Shown: one piece after another, positions 42,301 through 52,467 of the stretch
Position numbering within the stretch: position 1 is the stretch's first letter
Layout: the number at the start of each line of letters is the position of its first letter
Assembly (NCBI GenBank): GCA_020186115.1
Contig: WSYJ01000186.1
Coordinates: forward strand, 2,587,501-2,651,500
Source: Histomonas meleagridis
Lineage: Eukaryota > Parabasalia > Tritrichomonadida > Dientamoebidae
Reading direction: 5' to 3'
DNA length: 64,000 nucleotides
Notes under the pieces: generated by a model
Told to the model about the DNA's origin: nothing
Seen by the model: the letters and a program-made list of their open reading frames with translations, nothing else
Databases searched by the model: none
Translations under genes and position numbers: made by a program

Positions 42301-42470
42301 TATATAAGAAGAATTGTATTTATTATTGGATGATTGATTTGAAGAATTGGAAAAGTACAATTAGTTAATGAAACAATTGCTTCTTTCGCCTGATTTCGAA
42401 GCTCTTTTGGAGTTAGAACACCGCTAATTTTCTCGAGTTCTGTCCCTAGTTTGCTACTGAAAAGAGGCAT
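39312..42470 (-). CDS. MON2-like large helical-repeat trafficking protein
   Basis: A protein of about 1052 residues starting at ATG 42468-42470; the in-frame TTG at 42509 is upstream. It is made almost wholly of amphipathic helices (HEAT/ARM-like), with no catalytic motif. The segment around SSFDVLWSLVKQMNY, WEFVLQTLINVWEDERQDI and CSIKTFFTIISS resembles the block in MON2/SEC7-related proteins where helical repeats contain 'D-x-R-x-x-V-x-x-S-A-I-x-T-L-F'. MON2 works with DOP1 in Golgi-endosome traffic. Other karyopherin- or HEAT-type proteins are possible. The frame is intact over 3.1 kb. Confidence 0.5.
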   Translation of the reverse strand: MPLFSSKLGTELEKISGVLTPKELRNQAKEAIVSLTNCTFPILQINHPIINTILLIYENPKYSKIRINFTPILIDGILQYCFSGESLSIITKCLCMDIERIDWEQSRNLNYFTSSSINKNFPDYYQIQSCFSISISLMCHTDSSISGTSYVNFLQLLDTVVQEIDNTNSSTTFTEFCHNKFGPLSDCFGGSLHFILFLLFNDLSCIAINDPLKFLLISTAPIDLIFDILETILTTHSKVFEACPKLGNVFEGTVISSLNDPKSLPFIISFIQVCSLTHPSLCMSIFNEYISYFKYGATNLIYSLYLFHSFVFRTNENIKKFFIKTKEINFFILLIKCCNNLIQMNGKPLNSLTINLTSKKYQNILKDENNFILISPIEITFGILHSFFNDNNDKEEENVNVKELYVNCYSYFKDIINYSLKYSNFQSFQSVTNSFYELFYINYKNKIENETFETIINFDLFCNTKEMTEDERNLYEINQKNKDWNNFLIQLIQLSPEICNDQWDYLFASIFGNNYENNLSPSFASHFSNEIIINILKSLIITRPFPTQFITDFIISNITRFDILWPIIMDLFQNKNLENELFELFIDFINKAFIDITELGILKLGSEIIKNLSKQKKKKLLNQLKHVFAQSSQCLNKGFNEILIILNPIYYINDEENITIAFSLFNRICDECIYNIVNQNIIKMFIEITFKYISQKESINVSLSSFDVLWSLVKQMNYTKENWEFVLQTLINVWEDERQDIAQCSIKTFFTIISSVFNDIFKLLNSFKSFVYEIFPNEIKKFNDNNLNINVFQTVLYEISHFILNFLDVFDSNLNDLFDLLIKSQEKLIINCNAHETNVNALQFYYCYYSSNNLNEELENKLLNSFYILINEKFAKIDDQNAIIVSQFGRMLGYSIISLRENITEKQLKKWCDFIVFVGLNLKSVDVINVGTQRLLESIQKMFPLSEKYTILLYEAFVKLCCECNLEFVRDKVVFYLCKMCDAAHYEDELFIMCKKILQYKESSKIYDKLLQKDLTFRKENRNEAKEICMQIKDRFNGNEKLEKLIESLENE

Positions 42471-42870
42471 TACTAAATAACGATCATTTACATTCAAAAA
42501 AGCATTCAATTACAGAAGGTTTTCAAAAGAATAACAAACCGTTTTCCAATATTCTGAACGAAGAAATTGGTTTGCATATAAAATAATAAAGAAGTAATAT
42601 TATTAAAGATATCTCAAAATATTTTTCATTATTTGATTTTCGAAAAATTATTTTTATGCATATTTGCAAACAAAAAACATATTTGATATCCGATGTATCT
42701 TTTTTGTGTTCAAGGTTCAGTACGATCCCAAGTAATAATGTTAACACCAATTGTTTCTTTTTTCAAAAAGTAATTTATTTTCTATATTACCAAAGTGGTT
42801 GTCAAGACGCACACAACATTATTATGAAATATGAAATTATTAATATAAATTTTTTCCTAAAACAAGCAAA
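42471..42870. other. Intergenic, no gene recognised
   Basis: AT-rich. The MON2-like promoter region lies at its left end (minus sense). Short frames on both strands show no family resemblance. Confidence 0.45.
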
Positions 42871-42874
42871 CACC

Positions 42875-43070
42875 TTTAGCATTAACATCAATTCCTTTTT
42901 GTTCAATAAGTAATTTAACTATTTTTGTATAACCATTTTAAGATACTAACATAATTGCTATAAAAAATAATTTAATTAAATTCCAAATATCATATTGAAA
43001 TATAAAATTATTCAAACAAATAAATATCTTTAGTATTAACAACAATACCTTCTTGTTCAATGCTATAGAA
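42875..43070 (-). pseudogene. Ankyrin-unit remnant with spacer
   Basis: On the minus strand one and a half degraded ankyrin units are visible (reading IVKLLIEQKGIDVNAK) with a spacer of the same type (about 42960-43025). A stop and gaps break them. No gene head is attached. Confidence 0.7.
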
Positions 43071-43204
43071 TATTATATGTCTCCGAAAGATATTTAATTG
43101 AGTTAAAATCACAAAAATCATAATATTTACTTATAAAAATGATTGAACATTAATTCATTCAACAAGATTTTATAGGAGATAAGAAATAATTATATTTTGC
43201 GCAT

Positions 43205-43385
43205 TATTATACAAGAAAAGAAATTCTTCAATTAAAACTCCTTGGAACAGCAGTTACAAGTAGATTTTTTTTTAATATTCTAAAGAACTATCAAAGAATG
43301 ACTGGGAACTTCATAAGAAAGACATAAACCAAATGAAATAACAAATATAATTCGAAATGAATAAAATAGAATAATTTCAATTAAA
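43205..43385 (+). pseudogene. DUF3447 remnant
   Basis: A short block on the plus strand reads HYYTRKEILQLKLLG, followed after a frame change by KELSKNDWELHKK and degraded NPNEI..IIRNDE-like sequence. It matches the middle of the DUF3447 region in the genes at 36262 and 52468. There are many stops, so it is a scrap. Confidence 0.7.
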
Positions 43386-43560
43386 TCTTTTATTGATTTA
43401 TCTAATAACAATATTTCAAATGCTTTCTAATATAGCCATATTTTGATTTATATATATATTCATTATTTCATCCTCAAATTTGAGATTTTCATATATGTTT
43501 TTAATTCATGAAAAAACTCATATATAGATTACCTCATGAGAATTATTTTTACATCACTGC

Positions 43561-45556
43561 TCATATCCACTGGTCAGTTTCCTGCTGGAGGCATGTTGCT
43601 ACATTTGCTTTGTGTACTACGTCTTCATCTATTTCACTCTTTGATTCCATAGAATTTCCCGCTATCTTCTCATCTTCTTTTCTCTTGTGGCGGAAGAGAA
43701 ACACCACTGCGCCAGCAATGATCAAAACTGCAGCTACGCATCCGCAAACGAGGCCAACGAGCGCGTCCTTACCGAGCGAATTCGATTTCAGATCATTTTG
43801 AGCGAAAAACACATTGACCAACGAGTAGTAACTGAAATAAGTGGAATAATGAAGTATCGAGTACTCGTAGAAAACAGTGCTCACGTAAGCAATAGTGTGT
43901 GATAGGTCGATGAAAGAGGCCATTTGTGATAGCGAAAGGTACGAGCAAATGACCACAACAGTTTGCGTGAAAGAGAGCAAATGAACAAGCGAAAAAGTTG
44001 GTGAAAGAGTCGAGTTGAGGGAAGACGCTTCTGTGAATGAGTTTGTGAATGTATTCGAGTTAGTGGATGCATTGGAGCTGGTGAAAGCACTTGTTGGATC
44101 TGGGATCCATGTGCTTGATGCGACTTTGGTGTGTGATAATGTGAGAGTATGTGAAAAGGTGAGCGTAAGCGAAACAGTATGCAAATGTAACTGAGTTAAA
44201 GTTGGTGATAATTTTCGTGACTGCGTTTGCGAGAGTGTTGTTGAGGGCTTCATTGTTTGTGATAGAGTTAATGAATTTGTAGATGTTAGAGATGAGATAA
44301 AGTGGAAAATACAAATTGAGACAGTGTTTGTGATAGCGAAATTGTTTGGGATGAAACTATTGTATCATATGGAACGAGTGTGTTCGAGTCCGTAAGCGAA
44401 CTTGTCCAAGTTGATGTAAGGGACAGTGCGTTGGCGTTTGACAGCGTCTGCTTTCGAGATGGGGACAACGTGCTTGACGTGACATAAGTTGTGGAAGAAA
44501 GCTAACTGAGGGCGTAAGAAATTGTCTTTGTGACAGAGAATGTAATTGTTTGAGATGATGTTACACTTCCTGTTAAGAATCTTGTGCATGTCTCAGAGAT
44601 TGTCATTGATGAATTTTGAAGTTGGAGGAAATCACTACCGCCAGGCACTACGGTAGTGATTAAGGAATGACCTGATGTGTACGTGCTTGTTATTGAGGAG
44701 ACATAGGTTACTTTGTTGATGCCCAAGCTCGCCAATGTGGTTACTTGTGTGGTATTCTTCGTTATTGAAGGAGAGAGTGTGTTTGAGTTAACTACTATGT
44801 TATTAATTCAAAACATATGTTGTTGTGTACAATGAAACTTTGGTGGCTGACATTACTGCTGTTGGTGATGCAACACACGTTTGTGTTTGTGTGAGAGATG
44901 TTTGGTAGTATGTGGTTTTCGATTGTGTTATGGATATGGTGTTGATTTTGGAGATTGTTTTTGTTTTAACGTTTGAATTCACATTTATGTATGATGAAAC
45001 ACGAATATGAGAATTGGTAAGCGAATCACTCATAGTTTGAGCGCTTGTTTTAGTTAAAGTAAGCGAACTTGTTTGTGTGAAAGATGGCGTGGGTGTAAGA
45101 GATTGAATATTTGTTATTGTTTCAGTTGATATAAGTAAATATGTTAGTGAATTTTGGATCGTATTAGAAAAGTATAACATGTGAATTCTATTTAATGAAA
45201 TAAAATGATTTAATAAAGGACAATTAGAAAAAGCATGTGAGCCAACGTTTTTAATAATACATTTTATTTCAATTGTAGCTAAATGAGAACATGTTGAAAA
45301 TGCATAAGGTCCAATTGAGATCACATTTTCACCAATAGAAACAAGAAATAAATTTGCAACATGATGAAAAAGCAAAATCACCTATTGTTTTAACTGATGA
45401 ACCAATACATACTTCTGTTAATTGATTCCATTTAGAATATTCGTCATCTTTAATGGTTTGAACTTTTTGATCAATAAAAAAATATTTTGTTATATCTTTG
45501 TAACTTGTCAAAAAACTATTTTCTTCATTAACTATAAGTTTTATTACTTTCCACAA
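43561..45556 (-). pseudogene. Broken BspA-like leucine-rich-repeat surface protein gene
   Basis: Read on the minus strand, the pieces occur in the order of a trichomonad BspA-like protein. LRR_5-type repeats come first (CIGSSVKTIGDFAFSSC, then IGENVISIGPYAFSTCSHLA, then VGSHAFSNCPLL). A Ser/Thr-rich stalk with repeating S-x-T-x-T/LT-x-S words covers about 45100-43850. A transmembrane helix follows (LVGLVCGCVAAVLIIAGAVVFLF) with a short basic/acidic tail ending at 43561. The pieces lie in at least five different frames, changing near 45340-45380, 44805, 44500-44700, 44300 and 44060-44250. This is a surface adhesin-type gene inactivated by several indels, unless the assembly is very poor here. 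Only part of the LRR domain is present. Confidence 0.75.
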
Positions 45557-46404
45557 ATGATATTTGATATGAGGTCAAAAATAATATTTCGAATATTAAA
45601 AAATTTAGAAAGCACACCTTCGGATAAATAAACGGTCGTTTTTGTACGTTAAACTCAAAAAAAACGCAAGAACTCTCTCTTAATCAAAAGATATAAATAT
45701 TTTTGTTGCAGATTTTGCTTTTCTTGCGTCTAGTGATCTTGGTGACACCATTTTGGGTCTTAAACATTGGGAAATAGCTCGATTGAAGAAAATTCAAAAA
45801 ATTCAAAACCTCGTTTTTTCCATGTAAAATTGATTTCGAAAAAAGCTACTAATGCCAAAATTACCAGCGTAGGATGGAGAATATTATATGTGAAAATTAG
45901 AGGAAATCACAAGATTATATTTGAAAAACCTCAATATTTTTTTGTTTTTAGAGATATAAAGCCTAAATAAAAAATCTTTCTTGTGAGATTATAGATAATC
46001 TTCTAAAACTTTCATAGAAGAAAACAAATCATAAAAATATAAATCAGCCATTTTTTGAATCAGTTTATAAATATTGAAAGCATCATCCTGATTCATTTTT
46101 ATTCGATTCTATAAGAAAAACATTCGAAGGTGTCCTTTTAGCATTTACAATCTGGATGTTTAAAAATTATTATTACATCATTTTAATTCTTGGATCACTT
46201 CTAAACGAGTACATATCTTTTTTCATCGAAATAGAGAATATTTCAAAAACAATATTACATTAACAAATTTAATTTTGCAAATGAATATTATTGTAAAAAT
46301 TTATAAATGTGGCTGGGATGCATGTTTAAGTAATAAGAAAAAATGGTACAATACGATTTTTTGGAAAAGATTCTTGAGCCACCCCATAAGAAAGACGTTA
46401 AATA
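45557..46404. other. Intergenic, no gene called
   Basis: About 0.85 kb. An AACGGTCGTT inverted element lies at 45632-45641. A weak open stretch around 45710-45970 has no proper start and no recognised family. AAGACGTTAAATA precedes the next gene. Confidence 0.45.
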
Positions 46405-48129
46405 ATGAGGAGCAAAACTCTCATTAACCAAATTAAAGAAGAAAATGATATAGATAATCTAAAAAATTTATTTTTGGAAGTAATAAACAAACATGAGTCA
46501 GAAATGGTCGAAATTCATGAAGCAAATACAATTCAAAATAAATTTTTCCAACAAGAAATAAGAGAAAAAACATCAGAACTTCATGCTATAAAGCTAGAAC
46601 ATAAAACATTCACAGAGAGTGTCCAAAAAGAAATACAGCAATATAAAATCAATGAAATTAAATTAAAAGAATTACTTAATACTGCTTACAATGAAAATTC
46701 TATCTTGAAAAACAAACTCGAAGAACTTCAGAATTCACAACAGAGATTAACAGCGACCACCATAAATTTTCGAAAACATATATCAAATATAAAACACAAA
46801 CTTACCGAACTCAACCAAAATAACCTTACCATAAAAAGCACTGTATTTCGGTTTTCCAAATCTATCCATCATTTTTTTAATCTTTCACGCCAAGTTTTTC
46901 AACATTCTTATTCATATATATTTAAATATAAATCTTCAATTGAAACTCTAAAGTCCGGCCTTCTTTCATTAAAACAACAAATTCATGCAATCCGTACTCC
47001 TCGTTTTCCAAGGTCTACATTTCATACATTAAAATTTACTATTCATGAACAAATTTCTTCGTATATTTCCAAAAGAATAAACAAAGAAAAAAATATTTTT
47101 AATGACCAAAAGCAAAAATTTAAGAAACAAATATTTTTATCAACCGAAGATCTTCTGAAAATTCTTGCTTCTATTCAAATAATAAATGCATCAACGAGTT
47201 CCCAATTTGCAATGATTGTTATATACTTTCAAAATCAATTAAAGCAAATTAGAAACATTAATAAGCACATTTTAAATATGTATCAAAAACAAAAAATAAA
47301 ACATTCTAAAAAAATAAAATCATATAAGCAAGAAATTTTCACATTAAAAAATGATATCAGTTTACTTCAAAAGACTAATCAAATTACTAAAGAAAAAAGT
47401 AAAATATCAGAAACAAATAAAAAAAAGAAATTAACGATCAAAAAGCGGTCAAAAAGTCCGATCCGCTCAGAAAAAGTTCCTGTTCAATGTGTCGATGTTG
47501 CAACACAATCATCAATTATGAATATGCATCAAATAAGGGACAGACTAATAAGAAGATCAAAGGAAACAGAACTAACAATTACGCTATCTGAACTTAAACG
47601 TGTTAGAAATGAAAATAAAAAGCTTATTAATCAAATTGGAGGATTACAAAAATCAATAACAAGAAATAATGATAATACATCAATAAAGAATAATGAAAAT
47701 ATGAAAACCATTAAAAATTTAGAAGAACAACTACATGATGAAAAACTTTTAAATCAAAAAAAGAAGTTTATAAATATAAAAATGAAAAAGGAATTTCAAG
47801 AAATGAAATTTGTTGCATCAAAAGTTGATCCACTCAAAAATGCAATTTTAGAAATATTTAATAATTGCAAAAACAAACTCGAAACATTAATTGTAGATGA
47901 TAAAATAACAGATGAATTAGTTGAACTTGACGAGTTATCATTAGAATTTTTGGATATTCCAATTCATTATTTATGCAATCCAATTGTTTCAATGAATTTT
48001 ATAAAGAAACAAGAAACAATTTTAATGAATGCAATGAATAACAATGTTAAAGTGGAAGAAATTACACAAGTATTTAATGTTATGATTGAGGAAATACTAA
48101 AGAGATCTAAAACTAAGGCAATTGAATGA
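46405..48129 (+). CDS. Long coiled-coil protein
   Basis: A 574-residue protein from ATG 46405. Residues about 1-120 and 385-470 are strong coiled coils rich in Lys, Glu, Gln and Asn. The middle (about 130-240) has a more aromatic, basic helical character. Residues about 340-365 form a basic patch (KKKKLTIKKRSKSPIRSEKV) that could be a nuclear signal or a tubulin-binding stretch. There is no enzymatic domain. This is a structural, cytoskeletal or centrosome-type protein by inference only. Confidence 0.65.
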   Translation: MRSKTLINQIKEENDIDNLKNLFLEVINKHESEMVEIHEANTIQNKFFQQEIREKTSELHAIKLEHKTFTESVQKEIQQYKINEIKLKELLNTAYNENSILKNKLEELQNSQQRLTATTINFRKHISNIKHKLTELNQNNLTIKSTVFRFSKSIHHFFNLSRQVFQHSYSYIFKYKSSIETLKSGLLSLKQQIHAIRTPRFPRSTFHTLKFTIHEQISSYISKRINKEKNIFNDQKQKFKKQIFLSTEDLLKILASIQIINASTSSQFAMIVIYFQNQLKQIRNINKHILNMYQKQKIKHSKKIKSYKQEIFTLKNDISLLQKTNQITKEKSKISETNKKKKLTIKKRSKSPIRSEKVPVQCVDVATQSSIMNMHQIRDRLIRRSKETELTITLSELKRVRNENKKLINQIGGLQKSITRNNDNTSIKNNENMKTIKNLEEQLHDEKLLNQKKKFINIKMKKEFQEMKFVASKVDPLKNAILEIFNNCKNKLETLIVDDKITDELVELDELSLEFLDIPIHYLCNPIVSMNFIKKQETILMNAMNNNVKVEEITQVFNVMIEEILKRSKTKAIE

Positions 48130-48242
48130 AATTGTTGTTTGTAAAATAAAATCTTAAATTTATAAAATTTTTTTTAATCAATGAATTATAATTAAAAAAA
48201 AAAAACATTTAAGAAAAGAAAAATTAGAAATAATAACAAATT

Positions 48243-51200
48243 TTATTGACAATTTTTTTGTATATTCGCAAATTCTAATGTAATTTCATTTGATATTTTT
48301 ATGCTTTGGAAAGAAAAATTAATCGGAATTCTCATTTCATAAGCGAATTCCTTTGAAACTAACATATCTTCTTTCAAGAACATCAACATTAGTTTTAATT
48401 CTTCATAAATTTTCCCGTATAACAAAGGATGAATTTCAGGTTTATCATCAAATATCGATAACGGTCCCCCGAAGTGGACGACACTTTTTTGGGGTATGTC
48501 ATGTAAAGTATTGAATATTTCTGTGTTTTCTTTATTTGATATAAAAATTTCGAAGTTATTAATTTGTTCCATAAAAGTTGCGTCTGGGATATTAACCAAA
48601 TTTTTCTGTCTAGTTTCTACGGCGAAAATCACGCACTTGTCGATAGACATTTTATTTCTATGAACAATTTCTTTATAAGGGAATATTTTCCTTAATCGCG
48701 AATTGGTCAAATAATGAAATTGATCATTTTTAATAGTCAAAACATTTCCATTTTGACTGAATGTCATCGCTATTTCATTAAAAGGTCCTAATGAAACGCA
48801 TTTAGTTTCATTATTAGGTTTTCTTTTAAAGAAATCGGAAATTAAACTTTTATTATCAGAAGATTTCTCTTGTATATAATTCGACAAATTCCAAAGAGTT
48901 TTAGGCTCGGAATTTAATATTGAAACAACATTTCCATCAATTTTATAAATTTCCTCATTTTCATTCAGGTATAAAACACAAAAGAACTCAGGGTCTTCAA
49001 TATTTCTAAAGATAGTCTTATTAAAACTAATTATATCTTTTTTATCGACACTTTTACCATGTAAAAGTTGCGATAAAATTGGATTACTTTCAGCCGCAGG
49101 AATTGGGATAAATCTCAACAAAACTTGAACAGATCTATACATCTCAATAGCTTTCATATACTCAATAATGAAAAAGACGAAAAAGACAACGAAAATAAAA
49201 AATATTATATTAGATACAAGTGAATTTGATATTGATCCATATATATTTGATATTGGCGTATAATTTGTTACGTCGATTTCAGTAAATTGATGAAAAGAAA
49301 TTACTTGATTTGTTAAATTAATTAATTGATATTCGGAATATCCTAAAATCGAATAAATTGTTTCGATTGTATTTGTAATATTTAATTCCAATGGTAATTG
49401 TTGTAATTCTTTTGATTTATATGTTGATAAATAATAGAATATAATGAACGGATATATAATACTTGAAATTGACATCATTACAAAACATAAAATTAAATTA
49501 CGTCGTCGAAATGTTGGATAATTATCTTTATTATATTTATTAAAGTCAAGTAATTTATAAAACTTTTCGGCAATTTCTCGAATGACTATTTTTTGTACTG
49601 TTTGTAATATCAAAAATAATGTGTTTTCTATTGAACTTGTTAATATGTAATAAAAAAATATCGAAAATATTAATGTGATAACTACAAATGAAATGATTAA
49701 AGTGAAAAATGTAATTAAATCATTTCGTGTGATGTCTTCCCATTCGAATTGTTTATCTAAAAAACTTTCATATGCTGACACAGCGAAATCTGTTAATTCA
49801 TCTACAATTGTATCTAATGTATTATCACTAACTATATCAATTATTTGTGTTAAATCTTTTGTTGTTATATAATATGTTATATATTGATGAAATTGTCCAA
49901 ACAAATAATAAAATGTATTATTTGTAATGTATTTATTCGTCGCAACTTTATATTCATAATCAACTAATTCTAAACAAATTTCGTTCAGTTTTTCAACAAC
50001 AAATAAATAAAATGGATTGGTAACACTTTGATATGGATCCATAATAATATTTACAAGTAATCTAATGTCTAATGATGCAACACTTAACTTGGATCGAAAT
50101 TCGATGGTATCTTTAATTAATTGGATCCGTATTTGATAATTTTCATCATCTGTTTCAATTTTAGAGTTTTCGGCAAAGGTTAATAGACCATACGTAAAAT
50201 ATGTGATTAATAAAAAGATAAATCCGATTTTAAAGATTAAAACTTTTGATGATGCAAATGGTAAAATTTTTTGTTTGGCGGTTTTCATTGGCATTGAATA
50301 TGTTTGACAAAGCGTTTCAAAGTATGGGTCATTTAAAGGTATTTTAGGCTGAGATCTTAACGCTACGTCATGATTTGACCTCACTGATAAGAATTGGATT
50401 TCATCGATCTTTTCATTTTGTTGGATATCGTCATTTAATTCCGAGAAATATGATAAAAATCCCAAAAAGATCTCTTTTGAGACATATCCATTATTAGTGG
50501 AACCTAACGCAACAGATTTCAAATAATTTTCTCCGCTTTTAACATAATTTTGATATATGTCGGCATAATGTAATGATGCATGAAGTTTAACAGAAGGACA
50601 AAAAGGAAACTTTACAAGCATTTGATGGATTAAATCCTTTTGACATTTCATTGCTATGTAAAGTCTTCTTAAAGCTTTATAAAATTCTTTTTCATCTTCA
50701 CGATAAGCCGAGAACCAAAAGTTTTGATGTTCTTCAGCGAAGTGATGCAACGAGATTCGATATTTATTGATATCTTCCAATATAATATTACTTAACTCAT
50801 CTGAAGTTTGCATCATAATATAAACGCATTGAAACAATTGGAACGAAGTAAAAAATGGCAAATTCTTCAAACTTAACAAGTTTAATAATATTGGATATAC
50901 TTCTGAATAATCTTTTTCCCATACAACGCATAATAAAAATGAGATTAAAGATATGAACCAATTTGAATTTGGGAATTGTTGTAAGCAAAGTTTTATAAAT
51001 ATTTGATTTGTAATTGATTTATTACCTGTTAAAAGTCCTTCTTTAATAACGCTTTGTATTACGTTTTGTTTCTTTATTATTGATGATAATGAGATTAATA
51101 ACTCATTTGTATTAAACTGTTTAAAAGAATCATCAATTTGACTTAAGAAATGATGAATCGATTTTCGATTATTTTCGGATATAGCCGATATCATTAAATA

Positions 51201-52091
51201 AATAAATGTGAATGTTAATGGTAAAAAGACATATAAAAGATTTTTATATGAGTTGGAAATCGATTTCTTAAACATGAATATAATAAAAAAGAAACTTAAT
51301 GTAAAGAACTCAGTCGCTAAAAAGTTGTTAATGGAATGCATAACATATGGCATTTGAATTATCATAAATAAGCCATAGATTAATGAGATAATTGTCGCAA
51401 AGATAAATAAGATAAAGTTCGATCGTTCGGAAATACGATTTGATATTAGAAATACTAATGAGATAAACGCTAAATAAAATGGATAAATGAAACTACTCCC
51501 ATAAAACCATTCTTGAAATAATGAGTCTGGATTTACAATCGTATTCGTATATGAAAAATATAAAAATCCAATAATGATCAAATAGATTGGAAATAAAATG
51601 ATATTGAATATTGAAAAAAAACATATCCATACAAATCCATTAATATTAACACATAAATAACTAAAGGTCGAGATAAAAAATGGTATTAAGATAATATGAA
51701 GAAGAGGATGAAGAAAATATTTGAATTTATATGTCATTGAAGGATTAAAATAACATGTAAAAAATAAACAAATAAAGATAAATACTAGTATGATGGAGGT
51801 AACTATCCATGTGTCTGTAGAAATTATCCTCGGCGAGAGATATGATAAAATAAGAGATGAATAAAAAATGGGATTTTCGGATTTATCTTCATTTGTAGGT
51901 TCAATCATGGGCGAAACAAAGGTGAACACAATGGTAAGAAGATTAATAATTATGGAAAGAACTGATAATATGATGTTGGTGCAATGGCAATTTTGGAGAA
52001 CAGATGCAAAAAAAAATAAATTCCAACGAAAACCATAGTTGTTGGGCTTAGAGCTCTTTATTGTGCCCTTTGTTTCTTGGAATAAATCCAT
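48243..52091 (-). CDS. TmcB-like multipass membrane protein without a cyclase domain
   Basis: A 1282-residue protein from ATG 52089-52091. About ten hydrophobic helices occupy residues 25-310. A soluble helical (TPR-like) segment of about 300 residues follows, including FYKALRRLYIAMKCQKDLIHQ and KSGENYLKSVALG. Helices flank an extracytoplasmic loop of about 150 residues (roughly 640-790), and another pair of helices surrounds a second loop (about 880-1000). A cytosolic C-terminus with a PAS-like fold (FCVLYLNENEEIYKIDGNVV) ends the protein. This order resembles the TmcB/TmcC ('tiny macrocysts') proteins and the front part of trichomonad receptor-type nucleotidyl cyclases. No cyclase catalytic domain follows. 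A sensory role is inferred. Confidence 0.55.
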   Translation of the reverse strand: MDLFQETKGTIKSSKPNNYGFRWNLFFFASVLQNCHCTNIILSVLSIIINLLTIVFTFVSPMIEPTNEDKSENPIFYSSLILSYLSPRIISTDTWIVTSIILVFIFICLFFTCYFNPSMTYKFKYFLHPLLHIILIPFFISTFSYLCVNINGFVWICFFSIFNIILFPIYLIIIGFLYFSYTNTIVNPDSLFQEWFYGSSFIYPFYLAFISLVFLISNRISERSNFILFIFATIISLIYGLFMIIQMPYVMHSINNFLATEFFTLSFFFIIFMFKKSISNSYKNLLYVFLPLTFTFIYLMISAISENNRKSIHHFLSQIDDSFKQFNTNELLISLSSIIKKQNVIQSVIKEGLLTGNKSITNQIFIKLCLQQFPNSNWFISLISFLLCVVWEKDYSEVYPILLNLLSLKNLPFFTSFQLFQCVYIMMQTSDELSNIILEDINKYRISLHHFAEEHQNFWFSAYREDEKEFYKALRRLYIAMKCQKDLIHQMLVKFPFCPSVKLHASLHYADIYQNYVKSGENYLKSVALGSTNNGYVSKEIFLGFLSYFSELNDDIQQNEKIDEIQFLSVRSNHDVALRSQPKIPLNDPYFETLCQTYSMPMKTAKQKILPFASSKVLIFKIGFIFLLITYFTYGLLTFAENSKIETDDENYQIRIQLIKDTIEFRSKLSVASLDIRLLVNIIMDPYQSVTNPFYLFVVEKLNEICLELVDYEYKVATNKYITNNTFYYLFGQFHQYITYYITTKDLTQIIDIVSDNTLDTIVDELTDFAVSAYESFLDKQFEWEDITRNDLITFFTLIISFVVITLIFSIFFYYILTSSIENTLFLILQTVQKIVIREIAEKFYKLLDFNKYNKDNYPTFRRRNLILCFVMMSISSIIYPFIIFYYLSTYKSKELQQLPLELNITNTIETIYSILGYSEYQLINLTNQVISFHQFTEIDVTNYTPISNIYGSISNSLVSNIIFFIFVVFFVFFIIEYMKAIEMYRSVQVLLRFIPIPAAESNPILSQLLHGKSVDKKDIISFNKTIFRNIEDPEFFCVLYLNENEEIYKIDGNVVSILNSEPKTLWNLSNYIQEKSSDNKSLISDFFKRKPNNETKCVSLGPFNEIAMTFSQNGNVLTIKNDQFHYLTNSRLRKIFPYKEIVHRNKMSIDKCVIFAVETRQKNLVNIPDATFMEQINNFEIFISNKENTEIFNTLHDIPQKSVVHFGGPLSIFDDKPEIHPLLYGKIYEELKLMLMFLKEDMLVSKEFAYEMRIPINFSFQSIKISNEITLEFANIQKNCQ

Positions 52092-52467
52092 AATTTCGTT
52101 TCACAATTTTTTGTGCTGTTAATTCTGACAAACTTTTCAAATACAAATTCAAAAATCTTTGTGCACATTGGGAAAAGATCCAAATTCTTATCATAAGCAT
52201 TATCTTATATAAAATGCTGAAATTTTTTAATGACTTTATTTTGTTTAAACTTTTTAGTATAATTTAGTTTTTGAAAATTGGTTATTAAATGCAATAGTTA
52301 ATGAGAATTTGTTTTGAAACATTAGGGATTCTATTGTATACACTACTTGAATTTCATTATTTTCTTCAAAATGATATTGAGTGAGCAATCAAAAAAAAAA
52401 AAAAAATGAAAAAAAATTTGATGACATTTTGAGTCCATAAAAATTTTTTCTTCATTCTTTACGCTTC
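52092..52467. other. Intergenic between divergent genes
   Basis: AT-rich with a poly-A tract around 52390-52407. No gene is seen. Confidence 0.5.
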
